A stretch of DNA of 64,000 bases. Origin: Brevundimonas sp. UBA7506. Lineage in GTDB: Bacteria; Pseudomonadota; Alphaproteobacteria; Caulobacterales; Caulobacteraceae. Both the position numbers and the translations under genes were made by a program. The stretch lies in assembly GCF_002479495.1 (NCBI RefSeq), contig NZ_DLNQ01000010.1, forward strand, positions 1 to 64,000, in the 5' to 3' direction. The notes beneath the pieces were generated by a model. The model had not been told where the DNA came from, did no database searches, and saw only the letters and a list, made by a program, of their open reading frames with translations. Below are positions 1 through 8,353 of the stretch, in pieces (within the stretch, counting starts at the first letter, position 1; the number at the start of each line of letters is the position of its first letter).

Positions 1-29
1 AGGCGGCCTTCTAAGGAAAGCCTATCTCC

Positions 30-256
30 ATGTCAACCAGGCTTTTCAGCCTTTTCGCAAACCCGGAAACCGAAGCTTCCAAATCCACTTCGCCAGGCCC
101 GTCTCAGAACCCAACGCCGCCGCCCGTCTCCGAGCGAGCGGCGGATATACGGACACCACCCCGAGTCCACAAGCCCTGAATGACAGTTTCACGAACTATC
201 TCAACGAACGAGAGTCTTTCATCGCTCTCAACGTCGATCAGCCCGCCGCGATATAG
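30..256 (+). pseudogene. possible small protein gene, perhaps frameshifted
   Basis: An ATG at 30, preceded by AAGGAAAG, opens 49 codons (start MSTRLFSLFANPETEAS) that stop at 179. The frame that starts at base 2 is open from the window edge to a TAG at 254-256, and its end (LNDSFTNYLNERESFIALN) looks more protein-like than the end of the first frame. A single-base change near 140-175 would join the two into one protein of about 75 residues. Either reading could be wrong, since the window edge removes the context. I recognise no family. The 3' end overlaps the convergent CBS gene by 19 bases. Confidence 0.25.
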
Positions 257-666
257 GTCCTCAGACTCTCAGCCTCCTGTGTGGCTTCGGCGATCTGGCA
301 TTTGACGACATCGCCGATCGAGATGACGCCGGCCAGTTCGCGCCCTCTAAGGACGGGCAGATGGCGCACGCGCCGATCCGTCATCCTTCCCATCAGGATC
401 GCCACGGTTTCGGTCGGCTCCGCGAAGATCACGTCCGCGGTCATATAGCGGGACGCAGGTTGCGACAGCGCCGCTGCGCCGTCCTGCGATATCGCCCGAA
501 CGATGTCCCGTTCCGAGAGAACGCCGACGACATCGTCTCCCTGACAGACAATCAGAGCGCCGACCCGTTTGCGATCCAACTCGGCGCAGGCCTCGATCAG
601 AGGCGTATCCGGCGACAGGGTGAAGACCGCCTGCCCCTTCCCCTTCAGAATTTCGGCGACCAGCAT
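238..666 (-). CDS. CBS domain-pair protein
   Basis: This is a 142-residue protein made almost entirely of two CBS motifs, at about residues 8-66 and 75-130. Each ends in the usual pattern (VGVLSERDIVRAI and AGVISIGDVVK). Stand-alone CBS pairs bind adenine nucleotides and act as energy or ligand sensors, usually on a partner that cannot be read from the sequence. The C-terminal EAESLRTYI tail is common in alphaproteobacterial members. The start is supported by AAGGAG five bases upstream. There is no catalytic domain, and the ligand is unknown. Confidence 0.85.
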   Translation of the reverse strand: MLVAEILKGKGQAVFTLSPDTPLIEACAELDRKRVGALIVCQGDDVVGVLSERDIVRAISQDGAAALSQPASRYMTADVIFAEPTETVAILMGRMTDRRVRHLPVLRGRELAGVISIGDVVKCQIAEATQEAESLRTYIAAG

Positions 667-730
667 GGCGGCTCCTTCTCGTCCGACAGAGAGGCGACCG
701 CGGACCGGCCGCTACTAACGGCAGGATCGC

Positions 731-1399
731 TCAGACGCGGGCATGACGCAAATCCGATCCCGGTCCGAACCACCGACCCAGCGGGCCGATCAGGACGATG
801 CCGACCAGGAAGCCGAAAGCATGGGCTTCCCAGGCGATGCTGGCGCCGCCCGCGCCCGGAGCCAGACCGATCAGACCGACGAGCAGATTAGCCGCCATCC
901 AGGCGCCGGCCTGCTTCAAAACAGCTGAATGGAACAAGGGCATCACCCGACCGTGTCCCCCCATGAGACGGGTCGATGCGCCAATCAGGCCGAACACCGC
1001 GCCGGAAGCTCCGACCAGATGGCTCTCGCTCCCCGGATGGCACAGTCCATAACCCAGCGCCGCCACGGCTCCGCTCACGATATAAAGGGCGACAAAGATC
1101 AGAGGGCCCAGCCCCCGCGAGAGCAATCGGGCCACCGGCGTGCCGAAGGCCAGGGCCCCGACCGCGTTCATGGCGACATGGGTCCATCCGCCGTGCAGCA
1201 GCATGGAGGTGAACAGTCCGCTCCATCGTCCCTGCCACAGATCCACAGCCCGAAAAGCCATGGACATGCCCTGATCGGGCAACCGTTCTTGAAACCAGAA
1301 GAGGACGGGCATCGAGGCGGCGATCAATATCGGCAGAAAAGGCGCGTTGAATATCCGCTCACGCTGGGGATCGCTCGGGCCGTCGGTGGAAGTCTGCAT
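731..1399 (-). CDS. rhomboid family intramembrane serine protease
   Basis: This is a 222-residue polytopic membrane protein. The rhomboid signature GASGAVFG spans residues 130-137 with Ser132 as nucleophile, and EAHAFGFLVG supplies His193, completing the Ser-His dyad. The HGGWTHVAMN stretch (69-78) has the conserved His and Asn of the second membrane helix. Rhomboids cut transmembrane segments of client proteins within the bilayer; no client is visible. It is divergent from hfaA, with a 109-base gap that holds the hfa promoter. A link to holdfast assembly is possible only by position. Confidence 0.92.
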   Translation of the reverse strand: MQTSTDGPSDPQRERIFNAPFLPILIAASMPVLFWFQERLPDQGMSMAFRAVDLWQGRWSGLFTSMLLHGGWTHVAMNAVGALAFGTPVARLLSRGLGPLIFVALYIVSGAVAALGYGLCHPGSESHLVGASGAVFGLIGASTRLMGGHGRVMPLFHSAVLKQAGAWMAANLLVGLIGLAPGAGGASIAWEAHAFGFLVGIVLIGPLGRWFGPGSDLRHARV

Positions 1400-1460
1400 A
1401 AGCCCTTGATGGACAAAGACCGGCGCAATCTCAAGCCGATCTTAAGACCCGCGTTCCAGA

Positions 1461-1477
1461 CTGGCACGCGGGTTGCT
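1461..1477 (+). promoter_or_regulatory. sigma-54 promoter of hfaABD
   Basis: The sequence CTGGCACGCGGGTTGCT matches the -24/-12 consensus YTGGCACGNNNNTTGCW at every fixed position. GG is at 1463-1464 and GC at 1475-1476, the required spacing. The predicted start is near 1488, about 20 bases before the hfaA ATG. Such promoters need an enhancer-binding activator; FlbD, encoded at 26499-27911, is the obvious candidate, but no enhancer site was identified. Confidence 0.85.
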
Positions 1478-1508
1478 TGGCGACCCGCATCGACCTGCGG
1501 AGTGCTTC

Positions 1509-1943
1509 ATGCCGTTTCAAAAACTGATCCTGACCGTCGCGGTCCTGGCCCTGCCCCTCACGGCGGCCGGCGCAGCGGCCGCACAGTCGACCGGTTCGGC
1601 CGGCGCCGCCCAGTTCCAGGCGGGCTACGGCGCCTCGCGCTACACCACCGCCCAGCCCTCGAGCGGCTCGACCCGCGACGCCAACGGCAATCGCCTGATC
1701 GTCAACGGCATCATCCAGTCCGGCGCCAGCAGCTATTCCAGTTCAACCGCAGGCGTGTCGAGCGGCCACGTCGGCGCCGGCTCCTCCGGCAACGGCACGG
1801 CCATCGGCGGCGCGACCGCGATCGGCAACAGCCTCAACGTCGTGGTTCAGGGCAACCGGAACACGGTGATCGTCAACTCCAAGCAGACCAATACCGGCAA
1901 TATCACCGCCGGAACCGCCCTGAACGGGACCTTGAACTTCTGA
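1509..1943 (+). CDS. hfaA: holdfast anchor protein HfaA
   Basis: This is a 144-residue exported protein. A signal peptide (MPFQKLILTVAVLALPLT to about residue 26) precedes a Gly/Ser/Asn-rich body with curlin-like stretches such as GNSLNVVVQGNRNTVIVN and QTNTGNITAGT. HfaA is one of the surface proteins that fix the polysaccharide holdfast to the cell pole in Caulobacter and is reported to form amyloid-like, detergent-resistant multimers. An in-frame start further upstream (1473) lies inside the promoter, so the ATG at 1509 is chosen. Its TGA overlaps the ATG of hfaB by one base. The call rests on composition plus gene order with the CsgG-like hfaB. Confidence 0.85.
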   Translation: MPFQKLILTVAVLALPLTAAGAAAAQSTGSAGAAQFQAGYGASRYTTAQPSSGSTRDANGNRLIVNGIIQSGASSYSSSTAGVSSGHVGAGSSGNGTAIGGATAIGNSLNVVVQGNRNTVIVNSKQTNTGNITAGTALNGTLNF

Positions 1944-2962
1944 TGACCGCACAACGCTTCAATCGCCCGCTGCGGGCCGCCGCCGTCGTGGCCGCCGTCT
2001 CCAGCGTTCTGGCCGGCTGCGTCAGCACCAGCGCCGGACCGTCGGGCCAGTACGCCGCGCCGATCGGTAATGCCCCGGTGACGTCCAACCCGACACCCTA
2101 TTCGACCGCTCTCTACTGCCTGGCCGACTACGCCCGCCGCTACAACCTGCCGTCGCCGCGCATGGCGGTGGGCCGGATCAGCGACTACACGGGTTCGATC
2201 TCCTCGGACGGCGGGCGCCAGATCACCCAGGGGGCGTCCCTGATGGCGAATACCGCCCTGGCCAAGGCCGGCGCGCGCATCGTTGAACGCTACGACACCT
2301 CGGTGTCCGAGCTTGAACTGCGCTACGCCAACAACAAGCTGATCAGCGACGACCAGCCGAACGGCGGGCCGCAGGACGCCGCCTACCGTCGCATTCTCGC
2401 CGGTCAGGTGCCCGGATCCGACTTCTATGTCGTCGGCGGCATCACCGAGGTGAACTATAACATCCGCTCGGGCGGGTTCGACATCGCCGGCGGCGAGGTT
2501 CAAGACAACGGCGGCTCGGGCATGCTGACCGGCAAGGTCTTCGTCATGAACGTGGCCATCGACCTGCGTCTGGTTCAAACCACCACGCTCGAGGTCGTCG
2601 ATGTCGTCTCCTATCAGAAGCAGATCGTCGGCCGCGAGGTTTCGGCGGGCGTCTTCGACTTCCTGAACGGCAACGTCTTCGACATTTCGGCCGGGACCAG
2701 CGGCCTTGAGCCCGTGCAACTGGCCGTCCGCGCCCTGGTGGAACGCGCCACGGTCGAGTTCATGGCCAATCTCTACGGCGCCCCGGGACCCGAGGTCTGC
2801 CTCAACCCCGCCAATGATCCTCTGGGCGACTCTCCCGTCGGCCCGACCGGCGGCTACTACCCCGCCTATGCAAACACGGACACGAACAATGGTCAGACTC
2901 GCGCGGATCCGTCTCGCTGGCACGATCGCCGCGACGGCGATGTGCGCCGCGGCCGCTACTGA
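1943..2962 (+). CDS. hfaB: holdfast anchor secretion lipoprotein HfaB, CsgG-like
   Basis: This is a 339-residue lipoprotein. Its signal sequence ends in the lipobox VLAGC. The CsgG/HfaB core follows, with YNLPSPRMAVGRISDYTG, a long region carrying QGASLMANTALAKAGARIVER, and the barrel-forming part (TGKVFVMNVAIDLRLVQT). CsgG-type proteins form outer-membrane channels that export curli subunits. HfaB is thought to do the same for HfaA and HfaD. The ATG overlaps the hfaA stop (TGATG), giving translational coupling. The last 74 bases overlap hfaD in another frame. The Asn/Asp/Arg-rich tail after about residue 290 is probably disordered. Confidence 0.92.
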   Translation: MTAQRFNRPLRAAAVVAAVSSVLAGCVSTSAGPSGQYAAPIGNAPVTSNPTPYSTALYCLADYARRYNLPSPRMAVGRISDYTGSISSDGGRQITQGASLMANTALAKAGARIVERYDTSVSELELRYANNKLISDDQPNGGPQDAAYRRILAGQVPGSDFYVVGGITEVNYNIRSGGFDIAGGEVQDNGGSGMLTGKVFVMNVAIDLRLVQTTTLEVVDVVSYQKQIVGREVSAGVFDFLNGNVFDISAGTSGLEPVQLAVRALVERATVEFMANLYGAPGPEVCLNPANDPLGDSPVGPTGGYYPAYANTDTNNGQTRADPSRWHDRRDGDVRRGRY

Positions 2963-4148
2963 GGTCGTCGCCCAGGACCGCGGTCTGGTCCTGAACGAAC
3001 AGCTTCAGCTGGGCGACGTCGTCGCGGGCCAGACGCTGAACGTCATCGACGTCAGCGATCAGGTCACTGTGTCCAACGCCGCCCAGGGCAATAGCCTGAC
3101 CGGCGGCGCAGATGGCCAGGACCTCGACGTCCGCTCGTCCCAGGACATGCGCGGCGAGACTTCGGCTTCGACCACGCTCACCCTAGATGGCGACACCAAC
3201 GGCCTTGTGACCAGCGTCACCCAGGCGAGCGGCAACTATCTGGCTGGCACGGCGGCGAGTGCGCAGATGGCGATCGACGCGACCCAGACGGTCAGCGGCG
3301 ACGTCACGGCGACAACCGTCATCACCGGACAGGACGCGCGGCTGATCGGCGGTGGGACCATCGCCGCCGCCGCTATGGGCAATACGGTCGCACTGGCCGG
3401 AAGCGGATCCGGCGGCGACCGTGCATCCCTGGTCGGCTCGATCAATCAGACAGTGACCGGCGACGTCCGCGCCACCAATCAGGCTTCCCCTCGCTTTGTG
3501 CGCGACCCGGCCGAGTTCTCCAGCCAGGCCGTGGCCAACACTGTTCAGGCGACGTCGGGTCCTTCGGCCAACCAGGAACTGGAGGTGCGGCAACGCTCGT
3601 CCGGCGCCATGGTCGAGGCTGGCACGGGTGTATGGGCCGGTAACGGCTGGAACCTGGCCGCGCGCGCCCACGCCGGCGGCAACCAGGCCACCTTCTACAA
3701 CCAGGGCGGATCCCTGGTCCCCACCACGGATCAGGAGAACACCGCCCAGATTCGCGGCGCGGTTCAGTTGAACTCCTACGACTTCGGCAAGGGGACGGCA
3801 GCCGCCAGCGCCGTCGCCAACGAGGTCACGATCGGCAACAACGACATCTATGTCGACATCGACAATACGCAGATGAACTCGGGCGGGGTCGAAGCCACTG
3901 CCTCCTTTGTCGGCCAGAAAGGATACGACGCCTACGTCGGCGCCAACGCCGCGGGCAACTCGGTCACCGGCTACGCCTGCGCCGAGTGCGGCGGCGACCT
4001 CCAGGTTCGCAATGTTCAGAGCAACAGCGGCAACGTCAGCGCGATCGTCAACTCCACCATCAACGGCAATGGCCGCAACGTCATCGCCGGCGCCAACGCG
4101 GTCGGCAATTCCGCGACCTTCTACGTCACGCGGACCGGAGGAAATTAA
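2889..4148 (+). CDS. hfaD: holdfast anchor protein HfaD
   Basis: This is a 419-residue exported protein with signal peptide MVRLARIRLAGTIAATAM and cleavage near VVAQ. The rest is low-complexity and beta-rich, with recurring units of the type QTVSGDVTA, QTVTGDVRA and QSNSGNVSA and repeated GNxVT turns, consistent with a beta-helix or adhesin-like fold. In Caulobacter, HfaD is a surface component of the holdfast anchor that needs HfaB for export. I chose the ATG at 2889, inside the hfaB frame, because it alone gives a proper signal peptide; the frame is open further upstream to 2706. It is the last gene of the operon. Confidence 0.88.
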   Translation: MVRLARIRLAGTIAATAMCAAAATEVVAQDRGLVLNEQLQLGDVVAGQTLNVIDVSDQVTVSNAAQGNSLTGGADGQDLDVRSSQDMRGETSASTTLTLDGDTNGLVTSVTQASGNYLAGTAASAQMAIDATQTVSGDVTATTVITGQDARLIGGGTIAAAAMGNTVALAGSGSGGDRASLVGSINQTVTGDVRATNQASPRFVRDPAEFSSQAVANTVQATSGPSANQELEVRQRSSGAMVEAGTGVWAGNGWNLAARAHAGGNQATFYNQGGSLVPTTDQENTAQIRGAVQLNSYDFGKGTAAASAVANEVTIGNNDIYVDIDNTQMNSGGVEATASFVGQKGYDAYVGANAAGNSVTGYACAECGGDLQVRNVQSNSGNVSAIVNSTINGNGRNVIAGANAVGNSATFYVTRTGGN

Positions 4149-4172
4149 CTTTCGGTAACTTGAGGCAGTCAA

Positions 4173-4227
4173 GCACGTTTGTCACTTTGAGCGAACGTGC
4201 ATAGGTCATTGCACGCGACCAACGTGC
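4173..4227 (+). repeat. inverted repeat with a second copy of AACGTGC
   Basis: GCACGTT (4173-4179) and AACGTGC (4194-4200) form a perfect 7-base inverted repeat with a 14-base spacer. AACGTGC occurs again at 4221-4227. The gap between hfaD and the M16 protease is 133 bases. No T-tract follows, so a regulatory site or weak hairpin is more likely than a terminator. Confidence 0.45.
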
Positions 4228-4281
4228 AGGGCCGCAGTCAGTCCCGGGGGCAGCCTGATCGCACGGTCCGGAGACTACTGA

Positions 4282-7170
4282 ATGCGATCCGCTCGCCATC
4301 TGCTGCTTGCCGCCTCAAGCCTCGCCCTTCTTGGCGCGGCCGCCCTGCCCGCCGTCGCCATGCCCGTCAGCTCGACGGCGCCCGCCGCGGTCGCGCAGAA
4401 CGCCCAGCCCTCCAGCGCCTGGGCCCAGGCCGCCAGCGACATCCCGGCCGATCCCGCCGTCCGCTTCGGCACCCTGCCGAACGGCATGCGCTACGCCATC
4501 ATGAAGAACGCCACGCCCCCGGGGCAGGCCTCGCTGCGCCTGCGGATCGCGGCCGGTTCGCTGATGGAGAATGACGACCAGTTGGGTCTGGCCCACTTCA
4601 TGGAGCACATGGCCTTCAACGGCACGACCAATGTGCCCGAGAACGACCTGTTGCGAATCCTGGAACGTCTCGGCCTGGCCTTCGGCGCCGATACCAACGC
4701 CTTCACCAGCTTCGACCAGACCGCCTATACCCTGGAGCTGCCGCGCACCAATGACGAGACCGTCGACACCTCGCTGCGCATCATGCGCGAACAGGTCTCT
4801 GAAGCCCTGATGAAGGCTGAGGCGATCGACGAAGAGCGCGGCGTCATCGAGGGCGAAGAGCGCCTGCGCAACACCCCCGGCCTGCGCTCGCTCAAGGCCC
4901 AGATCGCCCTGCTGGCGCCCGGTCAGCGCCTGGCCAACCGCCTGCCGATCGGCGACCTCAGCATTATTCGCTCGGCTCCGCGCGAACGCTTCGTCGAGTT
5001 CTACAACGCCTATTACCGCCCCGAACGCGCCACCATAATCGCGGTCGGCGACTTCGACGTCGATCAGATGGAAGCCAAGATCAAGGCGACCTTCGGCGAC
5101 TGGACGCCCAAGGCCGCTGATGGCCCGAATCCCGATCTGGGAACCGTCGCGCCACGTTCGGCCGAAACCCGCATCCTGGTCGAGCCGGGCATCCAGTCCT
5201 CGATCCAGCTGAACTGGATCCGCAACCCTGACCTGGACCCCGACACCGTCGCCGAACGTCGCGAAGCCCTGGTGCAGAACCTGGGCCTCGCGGTTCTGAA
5301 CCGTCGTCTGGGCGAGATCGCTCGCGCCGACAATCCGCCCTTTATCGGCGCCAGCGCCAGCAAGGGCAGCCTGTTCGACACCGTCGACCTCGGCAGCGTT
5401 TCGGCCAGCTTCAACCCCGGCGGCCTGAAGCGCGCGCTGGAAACCATCGAGCAGGAGCAGCGCCGCCTGGTGCAGTTCGGCGTGACCCAGACCGAACTCG
5501 ACCGCGAGATCGCCAACACCCGCACCGCGTTGGAGAACGCCGTTCAGGCCGCCGCAACGCGCAGCACCCCGGCCCTGGCCAACGCCCTGCTGGGCTCGGC
5601 CAATGACGACAAGGTCTTCTCCTCCCCCGCTGACAACCTCGCCCGGTTCGAGGCCAGCGTGAAGGATCTGAAGGCCGAGCAGGTCAGCACGGCGGTCAAG
5701 GCCGTGTTCGAAGGCTACGGTCCTCTGGCTCTGGTCATCACGCCTGAAGCAATCGAAGGCGGCGAAGCGGGCGTCACCGCCGCCCTGGAAGCCAGCCGCA
5801 CCGTCGCCGTCACCGCCCGCGCCGAACAGGCTCAACTGGAATGGCCCTATGCCGATTTCGGCGCCGCTGCAGTTCCCAGCAGCCGCACCGAGGTCGCCGC
5901 TGTCGGCGCCACGGTCGTGACCTTCCCCAACGGCGTGCGCCTGACGGTCAAGCCGACCGACTTCAAGGACGAGCAGATCCTGATGACGGTTCGCACCGGC
6001 ATCGGCGAAGAAGGCCTGCCGACCGACCGCTTCACCTCCCAGATGCTGGCTCCGATGGTCTTCACCCAGGGCGGCCTCGGCAAGCTGACGGCGGATGAAC
6101 TGAGCCGCGTCCTGACGGGCAAGATCTACAGCGCCGGCTTCTCGATCGACGGCGACGCCTATCAGCTGTCGGGCGCAACCCGCCCCGCTGATCTGCAGCT
6201 GCAGATGCAGGTGCTGGCCGCCTATCTGACCGATCCGGGCCTGCGCCCGGCGCCGTTCGAGCAGATCAAGGCCTTCTTCCCGCAGATCCTGACCCAGCAG
6301 CGCGCGACGCCCGGCGGCGCCTTCGGCATCCAGGCCGCCGGCCTTCTGGCCAGCGGCGACAAGCGCGAGACGGTGCCGGCTGCTTCGGACATCGCCGCCT
6401 TCACCCTGGACGAGCTGAAGCAAGGCGTCATCCAGGGCATGGCGTCGGGCCCGATCGACATCGTCATGGTCGGCGACGTCACGGTCGATGATGCGATCAA
6501 GGCCGTGGCTTCGACCTTCGCCGCCCTGCCCGCCCGCGCCCCGGCCGCCCAGCCCCTGCCTGGTTCGGACCAGCGTCGCTTCCCGGCGCCGACCGCCCAG
6601 CCGGTGCGCCTGACCCACTCGGGTCCGGCCGAGCAGGCCCTGGGCTACATCGCCTGGCCGACGACGGACTCCGTCGATGACCGCACCGAGGCCCGCAAGG
6701 TCAACATCCTGGCCGAGGTCTTCAAGTTGCGCGTGCTTGAGGAAATCCGCGAGAAGCAGGCCCTGGCCTATTCTCCGCGCGTCGCCTCCTCGTCCTCGGA
6801 CGTGTTCAAGGGCTACGGCTCCATCTTCGTCATGGCGGAGACGGCGGCGGACAAGATCCCGGCCTTCTACGCTGCCGTGGACGCGATCACCGCCTCCCTG
6901 CGCGACGCCCCTGTGACGGAGGACGAACTGAACCGCGCCCGCCTGCCGGTCATCGAGTCCCTGCGTCGCAGCCAGGCCGGCAACGAGTACTGGCTCGGCC
7001 AACTCGAAGACCTGGCCGCCAAACCGGCCTCACTGGAGCAGATCCAGACGCACATCAGCGATCTGGAATCCTTCACCGCCGCCGATATTCAGGCCGCCGC
7101 ACGGCAGTACCTGAAGGCGGACACGGCATGGAAGGCCGAGGTCGTGTCGGACAAGGCTGCGACCCAGTAA
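4282..7170 (+). CDS. periplasmic M16 zinc metallopeptidase
   Basis: This is a 962-residue protein with a signal peptide (about 1-38). The inverted zinc motif HFMEH is at residues 105-109, where Glu108 is the catalytic base. The distal glutamate motif ERGVIEGE lies about 80 residues later. A second M16 half, needed for the clamshell fold, occupies the C-terminal portion (for example LRVLEEIREKQALAYSPRV). Full-length two-half members degrade peptides or quality-control substrates in the periplasm; the substrate is unknown. The start is preceded by GGAG eight bases upstream. It is a stand-alone transcription unit closed by the strong hairpin at 7195-7223. Confidence 0.93.
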   Translation: MRSARHLLLAASSLALLGAAALPAVAMPVSSTAPAAVAQNAQPSSAWAQAASDIPADPAVRFGTLPNGMRYAIMKNATPPGQASLRLRIAAGSLMENDDQLGLAHFMEHMAFNGTTNVPENDLLRILERLGLAFGADTNAFTSFDQTAYTLELPRTNDETVDTSLRIMREQVSEALMKAEAIDEERGVIEGEERLRNTPGLRSLKAQIALLAPGQRLANRLPIGDLSIIRSAPRERFVEFYNAYYRPERATIIAVGDFDVDQMEAKIKATFGDWTPKAADGPNPDLGTVAPRSAETRILVEPGIQSSIQLNWIRNPDLDPDTVAERREALVQNLGLAVLNRRLGEIARADNPPFIGASASKGSLFDTVDLGSVSASFNPGGLKRALETIEQEQRRLVQFGVTQTELDREIANTRTALENAVQAAATRSTPALANALLGSANDDKVFSSPADNLARFEASVKDLKAEQVSTAVKAVFEGYGPLALVITPEAIEGGEAGVTAALEASRTVAVTARAEQAQLEWPYADFGAAAVPSSRTEVAAVGATVVTFPNGVRLTVKPTDFKDEQILMTVRTGIGEEGLPTDRFTSQMLAPMVFTQGGLGKLTADELSRVLTGKIYSAGFSIDGDAYQLSGATRPADLQLQMQVLAAYLTDPGLRPAPFEQIKAFFPQILTQQRATPGGAFGIQAAGLLASGDKRETVPAASDIAAFTLDELKQGVIQGMASGPIDIVMVGDVTVDDAIKAVASTFAALPARAPAAQPLPGSDQRRFPAPTAQPVRLTHSGPAEQALGYIAWPTTDSVDDRTEARKVNILAEVFKLRVLEEIREKQALAYSPRVASSSSDVFKGYGSIFVMAETAADKIPAFYAAVDAITASLRDAPVTEDELNRARLPVIESLRRSQAGNEYWLGQLEDLAAKPASLEQIQTHISDLESFTAADIQAAARQYLKADTAWKAEVVSDKAATQ

Positions 7171-7194
7171 GGCTGGGTTGACGTCGACGAAAAA

Positions 7195-7233
7195 GGGGCC
7201 CCGATCCAGCGGATCGGGGCCCCAAGTCTTTTG
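7195..7233. terminator. intrinsic terminator between convergent genes
   Basis: A perfect 13-base-pair stem (7195-7207 with 7211-7223) around a three-base AGC loop is followed by AAGTCTTTT. It separates the M16 protease from the convergent secreted-protein gene. Confidence 0.85.
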
Positions 7234-7302
7234 GCCTAATCGACGGAGAGTCGATGGTCCAACTCTAGCTCAACTCGGCTGACGCCAGGCTGAACGGCCT
7301 GT

Positions 7303-8202
7303 TCAGAAGACGCGGCCGCCGACGCCGCCGTCCAGCATGATCACCGCGCCCGAAGCCACGGCCCCGGCGCTCTCGACCATCTCCTCGCGGTATTCGGTGT
7401 AGGTCTCTTCGCGGATCATGGTCAGCACCTTCACGCCCGCGCCATAGCGGCGCAGAAGCGAACGCTCGTTGCAGTCGCGCTCCTGCTTCTCCGGACGGCA
7501 CTCCAGCTGGCCGCCGCGGCCGTACCACAGAGCGTCACGCTTGTTGCAGTTGATGGTTTCGCCCGGGCCGCCGGCTTCATCAGCGATGGTCCATTGCAGC
7601 TTGGTTCCGGCGATGCAGCGGTACAGCTCGCCCTCATAGTCCATGGCCACGTCGCGGCCAGGACGAACCTGCGAGGCCGGATGCGGCACGGCGCGGTCGT
7701 CGATGCAGACGGCCTGGATGACCACCCGCTTCTCCATCCGGCGCGAGGCCGTATAGGGAACGCGGATCATATCCATCGTCTTGCCCTCGACCGTCAGGCC
7801 CTGGATCGTCGTCGGATAGGGCTGGTCAACGTTGAAGTAGGCGCCGCCGCCCCCGCCGACGATCACCGTCGCGCCGCTGCGTGAGCCGGCGAAGGCGCGC
7901 GCCGTGGCCGAAGCATTGGCGTTCACATTGACGTTCACGTTCACATTGCCGCCCGAGCCGCAGCACGGCGGTGCAACCGGCGGCTGGCAGCCGCGCGGAC
8001 CACAGCCTGGATAGGTCGGCGGCGGCGAGGGCGGCTGGCATCCGCCGCCGCCGCAAGGCCCGCCGGGGATCGGCGGCGGAGGGGGCGGCGGAGGCGGCTG
8101 GCAGGTGTTGCCTCCGCATTGCGCCGCCGCCGCGTCAGCGATCGCCATGGCGCCGATAAGGGCACCGGCGGCCGCCAGCAAAGTCTTGATCCGCACCCGC
8201 AT
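7303..8202 (-). CDS. secreted Pro/Cys-rich protein with Asn-Val repeat, unknown function
   Basis: This is a 299-residue protein I cannot assign to a family. A signal peptide (1-28) is followed by a Pro/Gly region with a run of nine prolines and eight cysteines between 29 and 81, three of them in CQPP contexts. Next comes an alternating tract GNVNVNVNANASATA (86-99) like a beta-strand or amyloid core, then a Gly-rich stretch. A conserved-looking C-terminal domain follows from about 125, containing Cys residues and the word WYGRGGQLECRP. The ATG at 8202 is preferred over an earlier in-frame start because GGAG lies six bases before it and it begins the signal peptide. It may be a cell-surface or envelope-polymer protein. 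Confidence 0.8.
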   Translation of the reverse strand: MRVRIKTLLAAAGALIGAMAIADAAAAQCGGNTCQPPPPPPPPPIPGGPCGGGGCQPPSPPPTYPGCGPRGCQPPVAPPCCGSGGNVNVNVNVNANASATARAFAGSRSGATVIVGGGGGAYFNVDQPYPTTIQGLTVEGKTMDMIRVPYTASRRMEKRVVIQAVCIDDRAVPHPASQVRPGRDVAMDYEGELYRCIAGTKLQWTIADEAGGPGETINCNKRDALWYGRGGQLECRPEKQERDCNERSLLRRYGAGVKVLTMIREETYTEYREEMVESAGAVASGAVIMLDGGVGGRVF

Positions 8203-8353
8203 CGGCTGGGCTCCTGCATTGTTCTTGCCCCGCGCCTTGCAAGTCGCGGGCCGGTTCAATGCTGCATGAAAGCGCAAAAGCCTTGCGTTTCCGTTGCCCG
8301 ATTACGCGCCGACGACCGACAAGCTGTGCCATCCTGACGCGTCAGGCTCGAAG

